A DNA stretch of 64,000 bases from JBGAHD01 sp044226395. GTDB lineage: Bacteria; Pseudomonadota; Gammaproteobacteria; Xanthomonadales; Ahniellaceae. Where the stretch lies: positions 930,001 to 994,000 of the forward strand of contig JBGAHD010000003.1 of the NCBI GenBank assembly GCA_044226395.1, in the 5' to 3' direction. Numbering within the stretch: position 1 is the stretch's first letter; each line of letters starts with the position of its first letter. The notes under the pieces are model-generated. The model was not told where the DNA came from. It worked only from the letters and a program-made list of their open reading frames with translations, and ran no database searches. The position numbers were made by a program, and so were the translations under genes. Of this stretch, positions 41,701 through 49,965 are shown piece by piece.

Positions 41701-43920
41701 ATGAGTTGCTGTCAGCCGCAAACGACATACGCCACCGCGACCGGCCAGCTGAGCAAGCTGGAAGGGCCGCGCTTCGACGCGCCCAAGCGCAATCACTATT
41801 ACTTCAGCAAGATGATGGACGTGCTCCAGTTCGAGATGGAGCAGTCGTATCTCAACGACAAGCGCTGGCTGCTCAATCGGCTGTCGCTGGGCGAGGGCGT
41901 GCTGTGCGGCCTCAAAGTGTTCGAGCGCGACGGCAAGCTGTGCATCGCGCCGGGCGTGGCGATCGACAGCTTCGGTCACGAGGTGATCGTGCCCGGTCAG
42001 TACTGTCTCGATCCCTGGTTGCTGCCCGATGCCTGCGGCAAGCCGCGGAAAGAACTGCCGCGCGACAAGGCGCATCGCGTCACGATTTGCCTGGGCTATC
42101 GCGAATGCCTGGCCGATCAAGCGCCCGTCCTGGTCACCGATTGCCGCGCCGAATCCTTGTGCGAAGCCGGCAGCGTGGTCGAGTCCTTCGATATCTGGGT
42201 GCGCGAAGGTTGGCCGAAGACGCGCAAGACGCTGTGCGAGGCGCTCGAACGCCAAGTGCAGGGCAAGACCGGCGGCTATGAAGTCATCGCCACCATCGAC
42301 GCCGGCGGCAAGCCGATCGGCGTGGCCGTGGCGCACGACGGTCGACGCGCGCTGGTGATCAACGCCACCGAAGCGCCGAAGCTGCAAGTGATCGACGTGG
42401 CCACCAACACCATCGTGCACGAACTGAGCGAACCGCTGCGGCCTTCGCTCGGTGGCGTCAGCGTCGCGCCGGAAGGCGGTCTGGCCTTCGTCACGCATGG
42501 CGATGGGCTGTTGTCGGTCGATCTGTCGGCGGCCACGCCGGTGGCTCAGTCCGTGGTCAAGGATCGCGCCTATGGCGCCGTGGTCGCGGCGAGCGACGGT
42601 CATCATGTGTTCGCGATCAATACGCAAAGCAAACTGGTCGAGGCGATCCAGGTGTCCGATGGCGCGATCAAGCCGCTGAAGTTCATCAAGCAGCCGATTG
42701 ATCTGGCGATTTCGTCCGACAGCGCCGTGCTCTTCGTCGCCGACAACGCGGCCAAGACGCTGTACGCGGTCAACGCGCAGACCTTGAAGGAACTGTGGAA
42801 CAGCCCGCTCGAGGACGCGCTGACCACGCTCGCCGCCACCGGCGCCGATGCCGCGATCGAAGCCTGGGCCGCGCGCGTCGACAAGGGTCAGCGCTTCGTC
42901 GACGACGGTTCGTCGACCACGGTCACGTTCAAAGCCGGTCCCACGGATTCCGCGTTCAACAGCCAAGGCGAGCGCCTGCATCTGGCCAGCAGCGCCGAGA
43001 TCGTCGGCGGCGCGTCAGCGGGTCCGGACGAAGTGGTGATTCTCCAACGCGATGACACCACCGAGATCGCGCGGTTGCCCGTCGGTCGCGGCGCCAATGG
43101 CGTGGCCGTGGTGCCGTCGCGCGCGCGTGCCTATATCACCGCCGCCGACGGCACGGTGACCGTGATCGACGTGCCGAGCTTGCGCGAACGCCTGTGTCGC
43201 TTGCTGCAAGGGCCGTGCCCGGGCATCGATCCGAAACCCTGCGTGGAATTGGCCACGATCGAACTGCTGCCCGGCGGCAAGATCGGCAAGATCGACACCT
43301 GCACGCATCGCACCACGCTGCTGTCGAACGAGAAGCTGCTGGAACTGATCCTGTGCCTGGCCGATCGCCTCGATCGGTGCTGCGATGGCCACGCGCCGCC
43401 GCCGCCGCCCGACGATCCGCCCGATCCGCCGCCGACCGAGGTCGAACTGCTCAAGATCACGGGCGTGAGCTTCATCGATGGCGCGGGCAATATCGCCTTG
43501 TCGATGGATCAGCCCAATCAGCTGGCGGTGTTCAAGGCCTCGCGCAAGGTCGATCGCATTCGCGTCACGCTCAATCGCGCCTATGCGCCGGGCACGGTGA
43601 CCACGGTCGGACCCAATGACGATCCCAAGAAAGCCAGCGTGCTCATCACCAGCGAGCGCTCCACGCGTCCGCTCGGCGCGGTGGTCGGCAGCCTGCAGTT
43701 CGATTCGCCGACGAGCTTCGTGTTCAAGCTCGGGCCCGATGCCGACATCTTCACGCGCGACAGCTATCGCATGACCCTGTTCGGCGATGTCGATGTCTCC
43801 GGCGCGCGACCGGCCATCACCGGCACCAATGGCGCGCGCCTGGACGGCGAGCCCGCGGCGTTTCCCTCGGGCAATGGCGCGCAGGGCGGCGATTTCATCA
43901 TCAAGTTCGAAGCGCAATAA
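41701..43920 (+). CDS. eCIS accessory protein with shared N-terminal module and YVTN-type propeller
   Basis: The 739-residue protein begins with the module seen in the genes at 38097 and 43938 (HYYFSKMMDVLQFEMEQSYL, then LNRLSLGEGVLCGLKVFE), with many cysteines in the first 170 residues. From about 190 to 500 there are YncE/YVTN-like propeller repeats (GKPIGVAVAHDGRRALVINA, GANGVAVVPSRARAYITAAD). A Pro-rich hinge (PPPPPDDPPDPPPTE) near 570 leads to a beta-sandwich C terminus. GGAG precedes the start. The family is recognised only through its place in eCIS loci. I infer a particle-surface protein. Confidence 0.7.
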   Translation: MSCCQPQTTYATATGQLSKLEGPRFDAPKRNHYYFSKMMDVLQFEMEQSYLNDKRWLLNRLSLGEGVLCGLKVFERDGKLCIAPGVAIDSFGHEVIVPGQYCLDPWLLPDACGKPRKELPRDKAHRVTICLGYRECLADQAPVLVTDCRAESLCEAGSVVESFDIWVREGWPKTRKTLCEALERQVQGKTGGYEVIATIDAGGKPIGVAVAHDGRRALVINATEAPKLQVIDVATNTIVHELSEPLRPSLGGVSVAPEGGLAFVTHGDGLLSVDLSAATPVAQSVVKDRAYGAVVAASDGHHVFAINTQSKLVEAIQVSDGAIKPLKFIKQPIDLAISSDSAVLFVADNAAKTLYAVNAQTLKELWNSPLEDALTTLAATGADAAIEAWAARVDKGQRFVDDGSSTTVTFKAGPTDSAFNSQGERLHLASSAEIVGGASAGPDEVVILQRDDTTEIARLPVGRGANGVAVVPSRARAYITAADGTVTVIDVPSLRERLCRLLQGPCPGIDPKPCVELATIELLPGGKIGKIDTCTHRTTLLSNEKLLELILCLADRLDRCCDGHAPPPPPDDPPDPPPTEVELLKITGVSFIDGAGNIALSMDQPNQLAVFKASRKVDRIRVTLNRAYAPGTVTTVGPNDDPKKASVLITSERSTRPLGAVVGSLQFDSPTSFVFKLGPDADIFTRDSYRMTLFGDVDVSGARPAITGTNGARLDGEPAAFPSGNGAQGGDFIIKFEAQ

Positions 43921-43937
43921 GGCGCGGGAGAAGCACC

Positions 43938-44720
43938 ATGTCAGCGAGTTCCTGCAAACCTGGACTGTTCGGCCTCGAGCGCGTGCGCTATTTCCCGCGC
44001 CAGTTGATCACCGCCGACGACATGACCGCCGAGCAGACGTACTTCCGTCAGCGCGATCGTCGGCACAATCGATTCCTGCACGGCTGGGGCGTGGTCTGCG
44101 GCCTTTCGGTCGAGGCGATCGACGACAAGGATCATCCGTGGCGCGTGCGCGTGTGCCCGGGCTATGCGATCAGCCCGCAGGGCGATGAGATCTCGGTGCC
44201 CGATCCGGTGCTGTTCGACATCGACACCGGCGCGAGCAACTGCGAACCTTGCCAACCCTGGCCGTGCCCGCCGAGCTTCAACGTCAACGACAGCACGCGT
44301 CGCAATGGCGAGGTGTATCTGGCGATTCGTCACGCCGAGTGCGATTCGCGCCCCGTGCGCGTGCACGCCATGGGCTGCGGCTGCGACGAGATGCTGTGCG
44401 AGTACTCGCGCGTGCGCGATGATTTCGAACTGCGCGTGCTGCGCGAACTGCCGGCCTCGCACAAGGAGGCCATGCAGGACGATCTGCAATGGCAGAACGT
44501 GTTTCGCGACTGGGTCAAGGGCACGGGCGAGGATCGCCTGCGCGCGCCGCCGGCGCCGCCGTGCCCGCGTTGTCCGGAAGAACCGTGGGTCGTGCTCGCG
44601 CGCATCCGTCTGCCGGCGAAGCCCGACGTCGCGATCACCGCGGCCGATATCGACACCTTCGGCCGTCGCGTGCTGTACAGCGTCAGCGCGGTGCAGCACA
44701 TGATTCTGGCGATGATCTAG
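43938..44720 (+). CDS. short eCIS accessory protein with the shared N-terminal module
   Basis: The 260-residue protein is the last operon gene. Its N terminus reads RVRYFPRQLITADDMTAEQT, then RHNRFLHGWGVVCGLSVEAI, the clearest form of the module shared with the genes at 38097 and 41701. The middle is rich in cysteine (CEPCQPWPCPPSF, HAMGCGCDEMLCEY, CPRCPEE), which suggests disulphides or zinc. No membrane segment or signal peptide is seen. GGAGAAG precedes the start, and a hairpin 15 nt after the stop probably ends the operon. Its function is unknown; it may be a minimal version of the two larger proteins. Confidence 0.7.
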   Translation: MSASSCKPGLFGLERVRYFPRQLITADDMTAEQTYFRQRDRRHNRFLHGWGVVCGLSVEAIDDKDHPWRVRVCPGYAISPQGDEISVPDPVLFDIDTGASNCEPCQPWPCPPSFNVNDSTRRNGEVYLAIRHAECDSRPVRVHAMGCGCDEMLCEYSRVRDDFELRVLRELPASHKEAMQDDLQWQNVFRDWVKGTGEDRLRAPPAPPCPRCPEEPWVVLARIRLPAKPDVAITAADIDTFGRRVLYSVSAVQHMILAMI

Positions 44721-44734
44721 CGGTGGGTCTGGTG

Positions 44735-44760
44735 TCGACGCGCGCTATCACGCGCGTCGA
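44735..44760 (+). terminator. hairpin at the end of the eCIS operon
   Basis: TCGACGCGCG-CTATCA-CGCGCGTCGA is a perfect 10-bp stem between the last eCIS gene and the convergent S9 peptidase. A second hairpin, CCGCGACTC-ACC-GAGTCGCGG (44786-44806), covers the S9 stop codon. Neither has a clear T tract. Confidence 0.55.
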
Positions 44761-44792
44761 TGCGAGGCATCGAAGTCGATGGCCGCCGCGAC

Positions 44793-46949
44793 TCACCGAG
44801 TCGCGGACGCCTCGACCGCTTGCTGGGCCGCTTGCGCCTTCTCTTTCGCCAAGCGCTCCAGCACCTCTTCGCCAAACGTGTTCTCGGGAAGCGCCAGGAG
44901 CACGTCGGGCAGCATGCGCGCGCCGAAGGGCACGGTGATGGTGGAATCCTTGAAGTCATTGCCGATGGGTTCCACGCGACCGTACAGGCAAGTGCCCAGA
45001 AAGGCCTCGGTCACCGCATTGAACGACAAGCGGTTCGGCGGTCGCGCGAAGCCGTGGCCTTCGTCGGGATAAAGCACGTAGATCACCGGGATCTCGCGTT
45101 CCTGCATGGCTTTGACGATCTGGTCGGACTCGGCCTGATTGACGCGCGGATCATTGGCGCCCTGACCGATCAGCAGCGGTCGCTCGATGTGTTCGACATA
45201 GGTGAGCGGCGAACGATCATGCAGCAGGCGGCGACCGTCCTCGGTCTGGTCATCGCCCACGCGCGCGGTGAAGGTGCGCTTGAGCGGCGTCCAGTACGGC
45301 GGGATCGACGCGAGCAAGGTACGCAGGTTCGAGGGGCCGACGATGTCGACACCACACGCGAAGAAGGTCGGCGTCAGCGTCAGGCCAATCAAGGTGGCGT
45401 AGCCGCCGTAGCTTGCGCCCATGATCGCGACCTTGTCGGATTCGGTGATGGCTTTCTCGCGCGCCCACTTGCCGGCGTCGACCAGATCGTCATGCATGGC
45501 GCTGGCCCACTGCAGATCGCCGCGATTGACGTGCTCCTTGCCAAACCCCGTCGAACCGCGAAAGTTCACCGAAAGCACCGCGTAACCGCGATTGGCCAGC
45601 CACTGGTGCGTGGGATTGAGGCCGAAGACATCGCGCGACCACGGTCCGCCATGGACCAGCAGCACCATCGGCACGGGCATGTCGGGAATGGCATCGCCAT
45701 TCTTGTCCGAACCCGGGGGCAGCGAGTAATAGCTCACCATTTTCAAACCATCGCGGCTTTCGATCACCACCGGATGCATCGGCACCAGGGGCTTGCCGTT
45801 GAGCGCCGGCCGCGTGTCGAACCAGGGTTCGAGTCGGGCCGTCACGCGGTCATAGATCAAATAACGCGAACTCGCGTCGGACGGGGAATAGGCGATTATC
45901 CAGCGATCGTCACTGGTGGTGCGTCCGACGATGCTCACCTCGCCATCGCCCAGGCCGCGCAGGACTTGAATGTCCTTGGTCACGCGCGGATCGAGCGAAT
46001 GCCACTCGGTGCGCAGATAGTTGACGGTCGCGGCCTGGATTTCGCCGGTGGTGGGATGGGTGAAGATCTCGGCCACGTCGGCGCGACGATCTTGCAGCAG
46101 CAGTTCGGCCTTCTTGGTGGTCGCGTCGATGGCGTAGAGCCCGCCAGTGTTGCGATTGCGGCTGTCGATCAAATAGTAAGTCCCGCCATCGGCGCTCATG
46201 CCGGCCACGCGCGTGATCAGCGCGTCGTCGCGACCCGCCGTGAACCAGGTTCGCCATTCGCCGTCGATGCGTTCGAGATACTCGCGACCGCCCGTCTCGG
46301 TCAAGCGCCACGCGTAGCGCGGGCGAAAGTCGTCGTCCAGATTGATCTCGGCGAACGAGGTGTTTTCCAGCAGCCGCTCGGCCGCGCCCGTGCGCAGATT
46401 CACGCGCACCGGATCAAAATACGTCTTGTCGCGATCATTGATGTTGAGCACGACCTCGTCGGGATGTCGCGGACTGAGCAAGGCGATGGTGGCGCGCGCG
46501 CCGCGCGGCGACAGCGCCTTCTCGGTGCCTTGTTCGAGATCGACGGCGAACACCTGATAGTTCTCATCGCCGCCTTGATCCCGCGCGTACAGCACGTGCC
46601 GGCTGGTCTGCGCGAAGCGAAAGGCGCGGATGCCACGACCGGTATCGTGCGTGATGGCCTTGGCTTGCTCGCGATCATCGACCGGGCTGACGAAGACATT
46701 GAGCACGCCATTGAGCGGCGCCACATAGCCCAACCAGCGCCCATCGGGACTGATTTGACCCGCGCTGCGCTCGGGATTGCCGAAGAGCAAGGCGCGCGGC
46801 AACAGTTCCGCCGTGGGCAGGGGCGCGCGGGCGATCAAGGGCGCTTTCCGACCGACGCCCTCGCGGTGCTCGGGCTCGCAGGCACCGAGGGTCATGGCGA
46901 CGAGGGCCACGAGCGCGGCCCGCGCGCACCTCGAGAAAGCTCGGTTCAT
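44793..46949 (-). CDS. S9 family prolyl oligopeptidase-type lipoprotein
   Basis: The 718-residue serine peptidase has a signal peptide with lipobox LGAC (Cys about 24), suggesting a lipid-anchored periplasmic or outer-membrane enzyme. An N-terminal beta-propeller (about 55-400, opening LFGNPERSAGQISPDGRWLG) gates the catalytic alpha/beta-hydrolase domain (about 430-690). The nucleophile motif is GASYGG (Ser about 512), with the acid in GANDPRVNQAES and the histidine in YPDEGHGF. Such enzymes trim short peptides, often proline-containing. The C-terminal tail of about 30 residues is helical and Ala/Glu-rich. It is transcribed toward the eCIS operon and is followed upstream by an M3 peptidase on the same strand. 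Confidence 0.9.
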   Translation of the reverse strand: MNRAFSRCARAALVALVAMTLGACEPEHREGVGRKAPLIARAPLPTAELLPRALLFGNPERSAGQISPDGRWLGYVAPLNGVLNVFVSPVDDREQAKAITHDTGRGIRAFRFAQTSRHVLYARDQGGDENYQVFAVDLEQGTEKALSPRGARATIALLSPRHPDEVVLNINDRDKTYFDPVRVNLRTGAAERLLENTSFAEINLDDDFRPRYAWRLTETGGREYLERIDGEWRTWFTAGRDDALITRVAGMSADGGTYYLIDSRNRNTGGLYAIDATTKKAELLLQDRRADVAEIFTHPTTGEIQAATVNYLRTEWHSLDPRVTKDIQVLRGLGDGEVSIVGRTTSDDRWIIAYSPSDASSRYLIYDRVTARLEPWFDTRPALNGKPLVPMHPVVIESRDGLKMVSYYSLPPGSDKNGDAIPDMPVPMVLLVHGGPWSRDVFGLNPTHQWLANRGYAVLSVNFRGSTGFGKEHVNRGDLQWASAMHDDLVDAGKWAREKAITESDKVAIMGASYGGYATLIGLTLTPTFFACGVDIVGPSNLRTLLASIPPYWTPLKRTFTARVGDDQTEDGRRLLHDRSPLTYVEHIERPLLIGQGANDPRVNQAESDQIVKAMQEREIPVIYVLYPDEGHGFARPPNRLSFNAVTEAFLGTCLYGRVEPIGNDFKDSTITVPFGARMLPDVLLALPENTFGEEVLERLAKEKAQAAQQAVEASATR

Positions 46950-47031
46950 TTCCTGTCCCTCCTGGACCCGATCCGCAGTCTAGCGCTCCGACGCGCGCGT
47001 CGAACGGATCGAGTCTCGCGGGCAGGCGCGA

Positions 47032-49146
47032 TCAGGGCTCGCGCATCGCCGGGCGATCGCTCGCCAGGCCCAGTTCGCGCAGCCACGCCGTGATGTCGGG
47101 CTCGCGGCCGAGGAAGCGACGCAGCAGCGCGTCGGGCTCGATTTCGCCGCCGGGCGCGAGCACTTGTTCACGAAACCGTCGACCGACCTCGGGCGAATCC
47201 AGGCCTTCGCGCGCGAACACATCGAAGACATCGGCGGCATAGACGCGTGACCACAGATAGCCGTAGTAACCCGCGTCATAGCCGCCCATCACCGGCATGA
47301 AGCTCGCCACGGGATGCGCGTCGGCGATCATCGGCAAGGGCGTGTAGCGCGGCGCGAGGCGATACCACAGCGCGTCGGGCGCGAGGCGCGCGCGCTGGTG
47401 CAAGGCCAGGTCAAACGCGGCGAGAAAGGTCTGCCGCGTCCAGAACACGCCATCGGCCGCATGGCGTGCGGCCAGCATGGCCTTGATCTGGTCGTCGTTG
47501 AGCGGCGCGCCGGTGTCGACGTGATGCGAGATCGCGCGCAGCACGCTGGGCTGCCACAACCAGTTTTCGAACATCTGCGACGGCATCTCGACGAAATCCA
47601 CGCGAACGCGCGTGCCGTGCAAGCTCGCGTACCGCGCGCGCGACAGCGAGGCATGCATCAAATGCCCGAACTCATGGAAGAACTCGACGGCGTCGCGATG
47701 CGTGAACAAGGCCGGCGTATCGGCGGTCGCGGCCGGACCACTGCCCTGGATCAGCGCGATCGGTAATTGATAACCGCCATCGGGCAACGCGCGTCCTGAG
47801 CGCAAGGCACCACTCGCGGGACGCAACGCCTTTTCGGCGCGCGGCGCGATGTCGATCACGCACCAGGCCAGGGCCTCGTCGTTGCGCGCGTCGCGCAGTA
47901 GATAGAGACGTGCTTCTGGGTCCCACAGGCGCACGTCGGCTTGCGCCTCAAAGCGCACGTCGAAAATGCGTTCGTACCAGCGCATCGTCGCCGCGATCAT
48001 CGGCGCGCTGGGGAAGTAGCGCGCGATCGCTTGCGCGTCGACCGCGAAGTGCTCGCGCTCATAGCGCTGTTGATAAAACGCGTAGTCCCACGCCGCGAAC
48101 GGGCGCGGGTCGCCGTCGGCGCGCTTCATCGCCGCCAGACGCGCCAGTTCCTGTTCGGCGCGCGGACGCAACGCGGTCGACAAGCGATCGACCAGCGCCT
48201 GCGCGCGCGCGGGGGTCCCGGCCATGCGCGCGGCCAATTGCTGTTCGGCCCAGTCGCGATGGCCGAGCAGGCGCGCGATCTCGTCGCGCGCGCGCGCCGC
48301 CTGCGCCACGCGCTCGCTATTGGCCTTGCCACCGATCTCGAAATAAGCGCGCATGAAGCGCTCGCGCAACGCGCCATCGGCGACATTGCGCATGAAGGGC
48401 TCGTAGTTGCGCATCGCCACCGGCAGCACGCGATGGCGACCCTCGACGCGCGTCTGCTCGCGCAACACCGGCGGCAGGGCATCGACCTCGTCGGCGGTGA
48501 GCGAAATCTCCGAGCGATCGGCGCCGAGCGCCTGTTGAAACGCTTCTTCCAGCGACTGCACGCGGGCGAGGGCCTTGGCCAAGCGCGCGCGCTTTGTGCG
48601 CGAGAGCGGCGCGCCAGTGCGCTCGCCGGCTTCGATATAGACTCGCGCCAATTGCTGGTCGATGGGGTCCTTGGCCTGCTCGCGGGCATCGCGCGCGATG
48701 CGCCACGCGTCGGGCGACAGATCCACCTCGCGATGAAACTGCGCGAGCCCCGAGCGACACGCGCGCGCGGCGGCATGGATCGCCTCGACCGCCTGGGCGT
48801 CGTCGTTGTCGATATAAACATCGGCGAGCATGACGTGCATGCTCAATCGGGCATCGAGCCCGGCGTTGGCGCTTTCGATCGCGCGCAACCGCGCGAGTGC
48901 ATCGTCCTTGCCGGCCGCCATCGCGGCGGCGAGTTCCTGGCGGGCCTGCGTCAAGCCTCGTTCGCATTCGCGTTGGAGTCGTGCGGCATCCATGCGCCAA
49001 TCGACATCCCAGCGCGGTGTATCCGCCGCGGCGAGGACAAATTCGGGCGTCATGCCCGCGATCAGCAACAACACGCGCGCGAATCGTGCGAATCGCGCGC
49101 GGCGAGCGCGATCGGCCTCGATGGTCCAATGATTGCAGCGAAGCAT
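47032..49146 (-). CDS. M3 family zinc oligopeptidase
   Basis: The 704-residue peptidase belongs to the thimet oligopeptidase/dipeptidyl carboxypeptidase (M3) family. The zinc motif is HEFGHLMH at about 487-494 inside FTHRDAVEFFHEFGHLMHAS, and the third-ligand region is RVDFVEMPSQMFENW. The end holds the conserved YYGYLWSRVYAADVFDVF and GGEIEPDALLRRFLGREPD. A hydrophobic N terminus (about 24-40, LLLIAGMTPEFVLAAA) is likely a signal peptide, so it acts outside the cytoplasm on short peptides. It is separated by 82 bp from the S9 peptidase; both may serve peptide use. It diverges from the thioredoxin-like gene. Confidence 0.9.
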   Translation of the reverse strand: MLRCNHWTIEADRARRARFARFARVLLLIAGMTPEFVLAAADTPRWDVDWRMDAARLQRECERGLTQARQELAAAMAAGKDDALARLRAIESANAGLDARLSMHVMLADVYIDNDDAQAVEAIHAAARACRSGLAQFHREVDLSPDAWRIARDAREQAKDPIDQQLARVYIEAGERTGAPLSRTKRARLAKALARVQSLEEAFQQALGADRSEISLTADEVDALPPVLREQTRVEGRHRVLPVAMRNYEPFMRNVADGALRERFMRAYFEIGGKANSERVAQAARARDEIARLLGHRDWAEQQLAARMAGTPARAQALVDRLSTALRPRAEQELARLAAMKRADGDPRPFAAWDYAFYQQRYEREHFAVDAQAIARYFPSAPMIAATMRWYERIFDVRFEAQADVRLWDPEARLYLLRDARNDEALAWCVIDIAPRAEKALRPASGALRSGRALPDGGYQLPIALIQGSGPAATADTPALFTHRDAVEFFHEFGHLMHASLSRARYASLHGTRVRVDFVEMPSQMFENWLWQPSVLRAISHHVDTGAPLNDDQIKAMLAARHAADGVFWTRQTFLAAFDLALHQRARLAPDALWYRLAPRYTPLPMIADAHPVASFMPVMGGYDAGYYGYLWSRVYAADVFDVFAREGLDSPEVGRRFREQVLAPGGEIEPDALLRRFLGREPDITAWLRELGLASDRPAMREP

Positions 49147-49254
49147 CGACGAACTCCGGGCGGACGGCGGCGATCACTATAGAGCGTTGGCGTCCGATCG
49201 GGGCTCGTTTTGGATCGCGAAGGGTCGCGATCATCGATCCCCGAGGCTTCGCCC

Positions 49255-49965
49255 GTGTTCGAATCCGCGACAACGTCCACCGCCCTGCCGCCCGCGATCG
49301 CCGCGGGCGATGACGCGCGTCGCGCAGACGCGTGGCGCGCGCGCTGGCCGTGGTTGGTGCTCTTGCTCGCGGGCTGGCTCGTGGTCGTGGCGATCGCGAT
49401 CGGCGTGTCGTGGCGATTCATGATCACGCCGGGGCGCGTTGGGCCACATCCCGAATTCTGGCCGACGGCGACGACGCTCGCGCGCGCGGCCGAAGGTCCA
49501 ACGCTGGTGGTGTTTCTGCACCCGCGTTGCGCGTGTTCATTCGCGACCGTGCATGAACTCACGCGCCTGATTGAGCGCGTGCCAAAGACGCCGCGCGTCG
49601 ATGTGGTCTTTCTCGGCAATGCCGCGGCCGAACCGCCGGCGACTCGCGGTGAGTTGTGGTCCGCGGCGGCGAGCGTGCCGGGCGCGATGCTGAGCACCGA
49701 TGACCAAGGCCGCGAGGCGCGCCGCTTCGGCGCCTTCACCTCGGGCCAAACCTTGTTGTACGACGCCGACGGTCGCCTGCGCTACGCCGGCGGCCTGACC
49801 CTGGCGCGCGGTCACGAAGGCGACAACATGGGTCGTCGCCGCGTCGCCGCGCTGCTCGCCGGCACCGCCGCGCCCTCCGGACCCGAGGCGGTTTACGGCT
49901 GTCCCCTGGTCGGCGATGAAGTGGCTGACGCCGACACGCTTTCGATCAAGGAAGACTCGCCATGA
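49255..49965 (+). CDS. membrane-anchored thioredoxin-like protein
   Basis: From the GTG at 49255 the protein has 236 residues; the TTG at 49210 is an alternative start. One transmembrane helix (WPWLVLLLAGWLVVVAIAIG) anchors it, with the rest in the periplasm. The thioredoxin-like domain has TLVVFLHPRCACSFATVHEL, where CxC replaces the usual CxxC, and a TLLYDADGRLRYAGGLT strand. It resembles RedB-type redox proteins. A two-residue cysteine spacing makes ordinary disulphide exchange less certain. Its stop overlaps the start of a histidine kinase (ATGA), suggesting a link between redox state and signalling. Confidence 0.65.
   Translation: MFESATTSTALPPAIAAGDDARRADAWRARWPWLVLLLAGWLVVVAIAIGVSWRFMITPGRVGPHPEFWPTATTLARAAEGPTLVVFLHPRCACSFATVHELTRLIERVPKTPRVDVVFLGNAAAEPPATRGELWSAAASVPGAMLSTDDQGREARRFGAFTSGQTLLYDADGRLRYAGGLTLARGHEGDNMGRRRVAALLAGTAAPSGPEAVYGCPLVGDEVADADTLSIKEDSP

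Noticed and set aside
15344..44720. Prophage or type VI secretion system
   Set aside because: No capsid, portal, terminase, integrase or TssJLM-type membrane genes are seen. DUF4157, DUF4255 and the AAA+ ATPase point to an eCIS.
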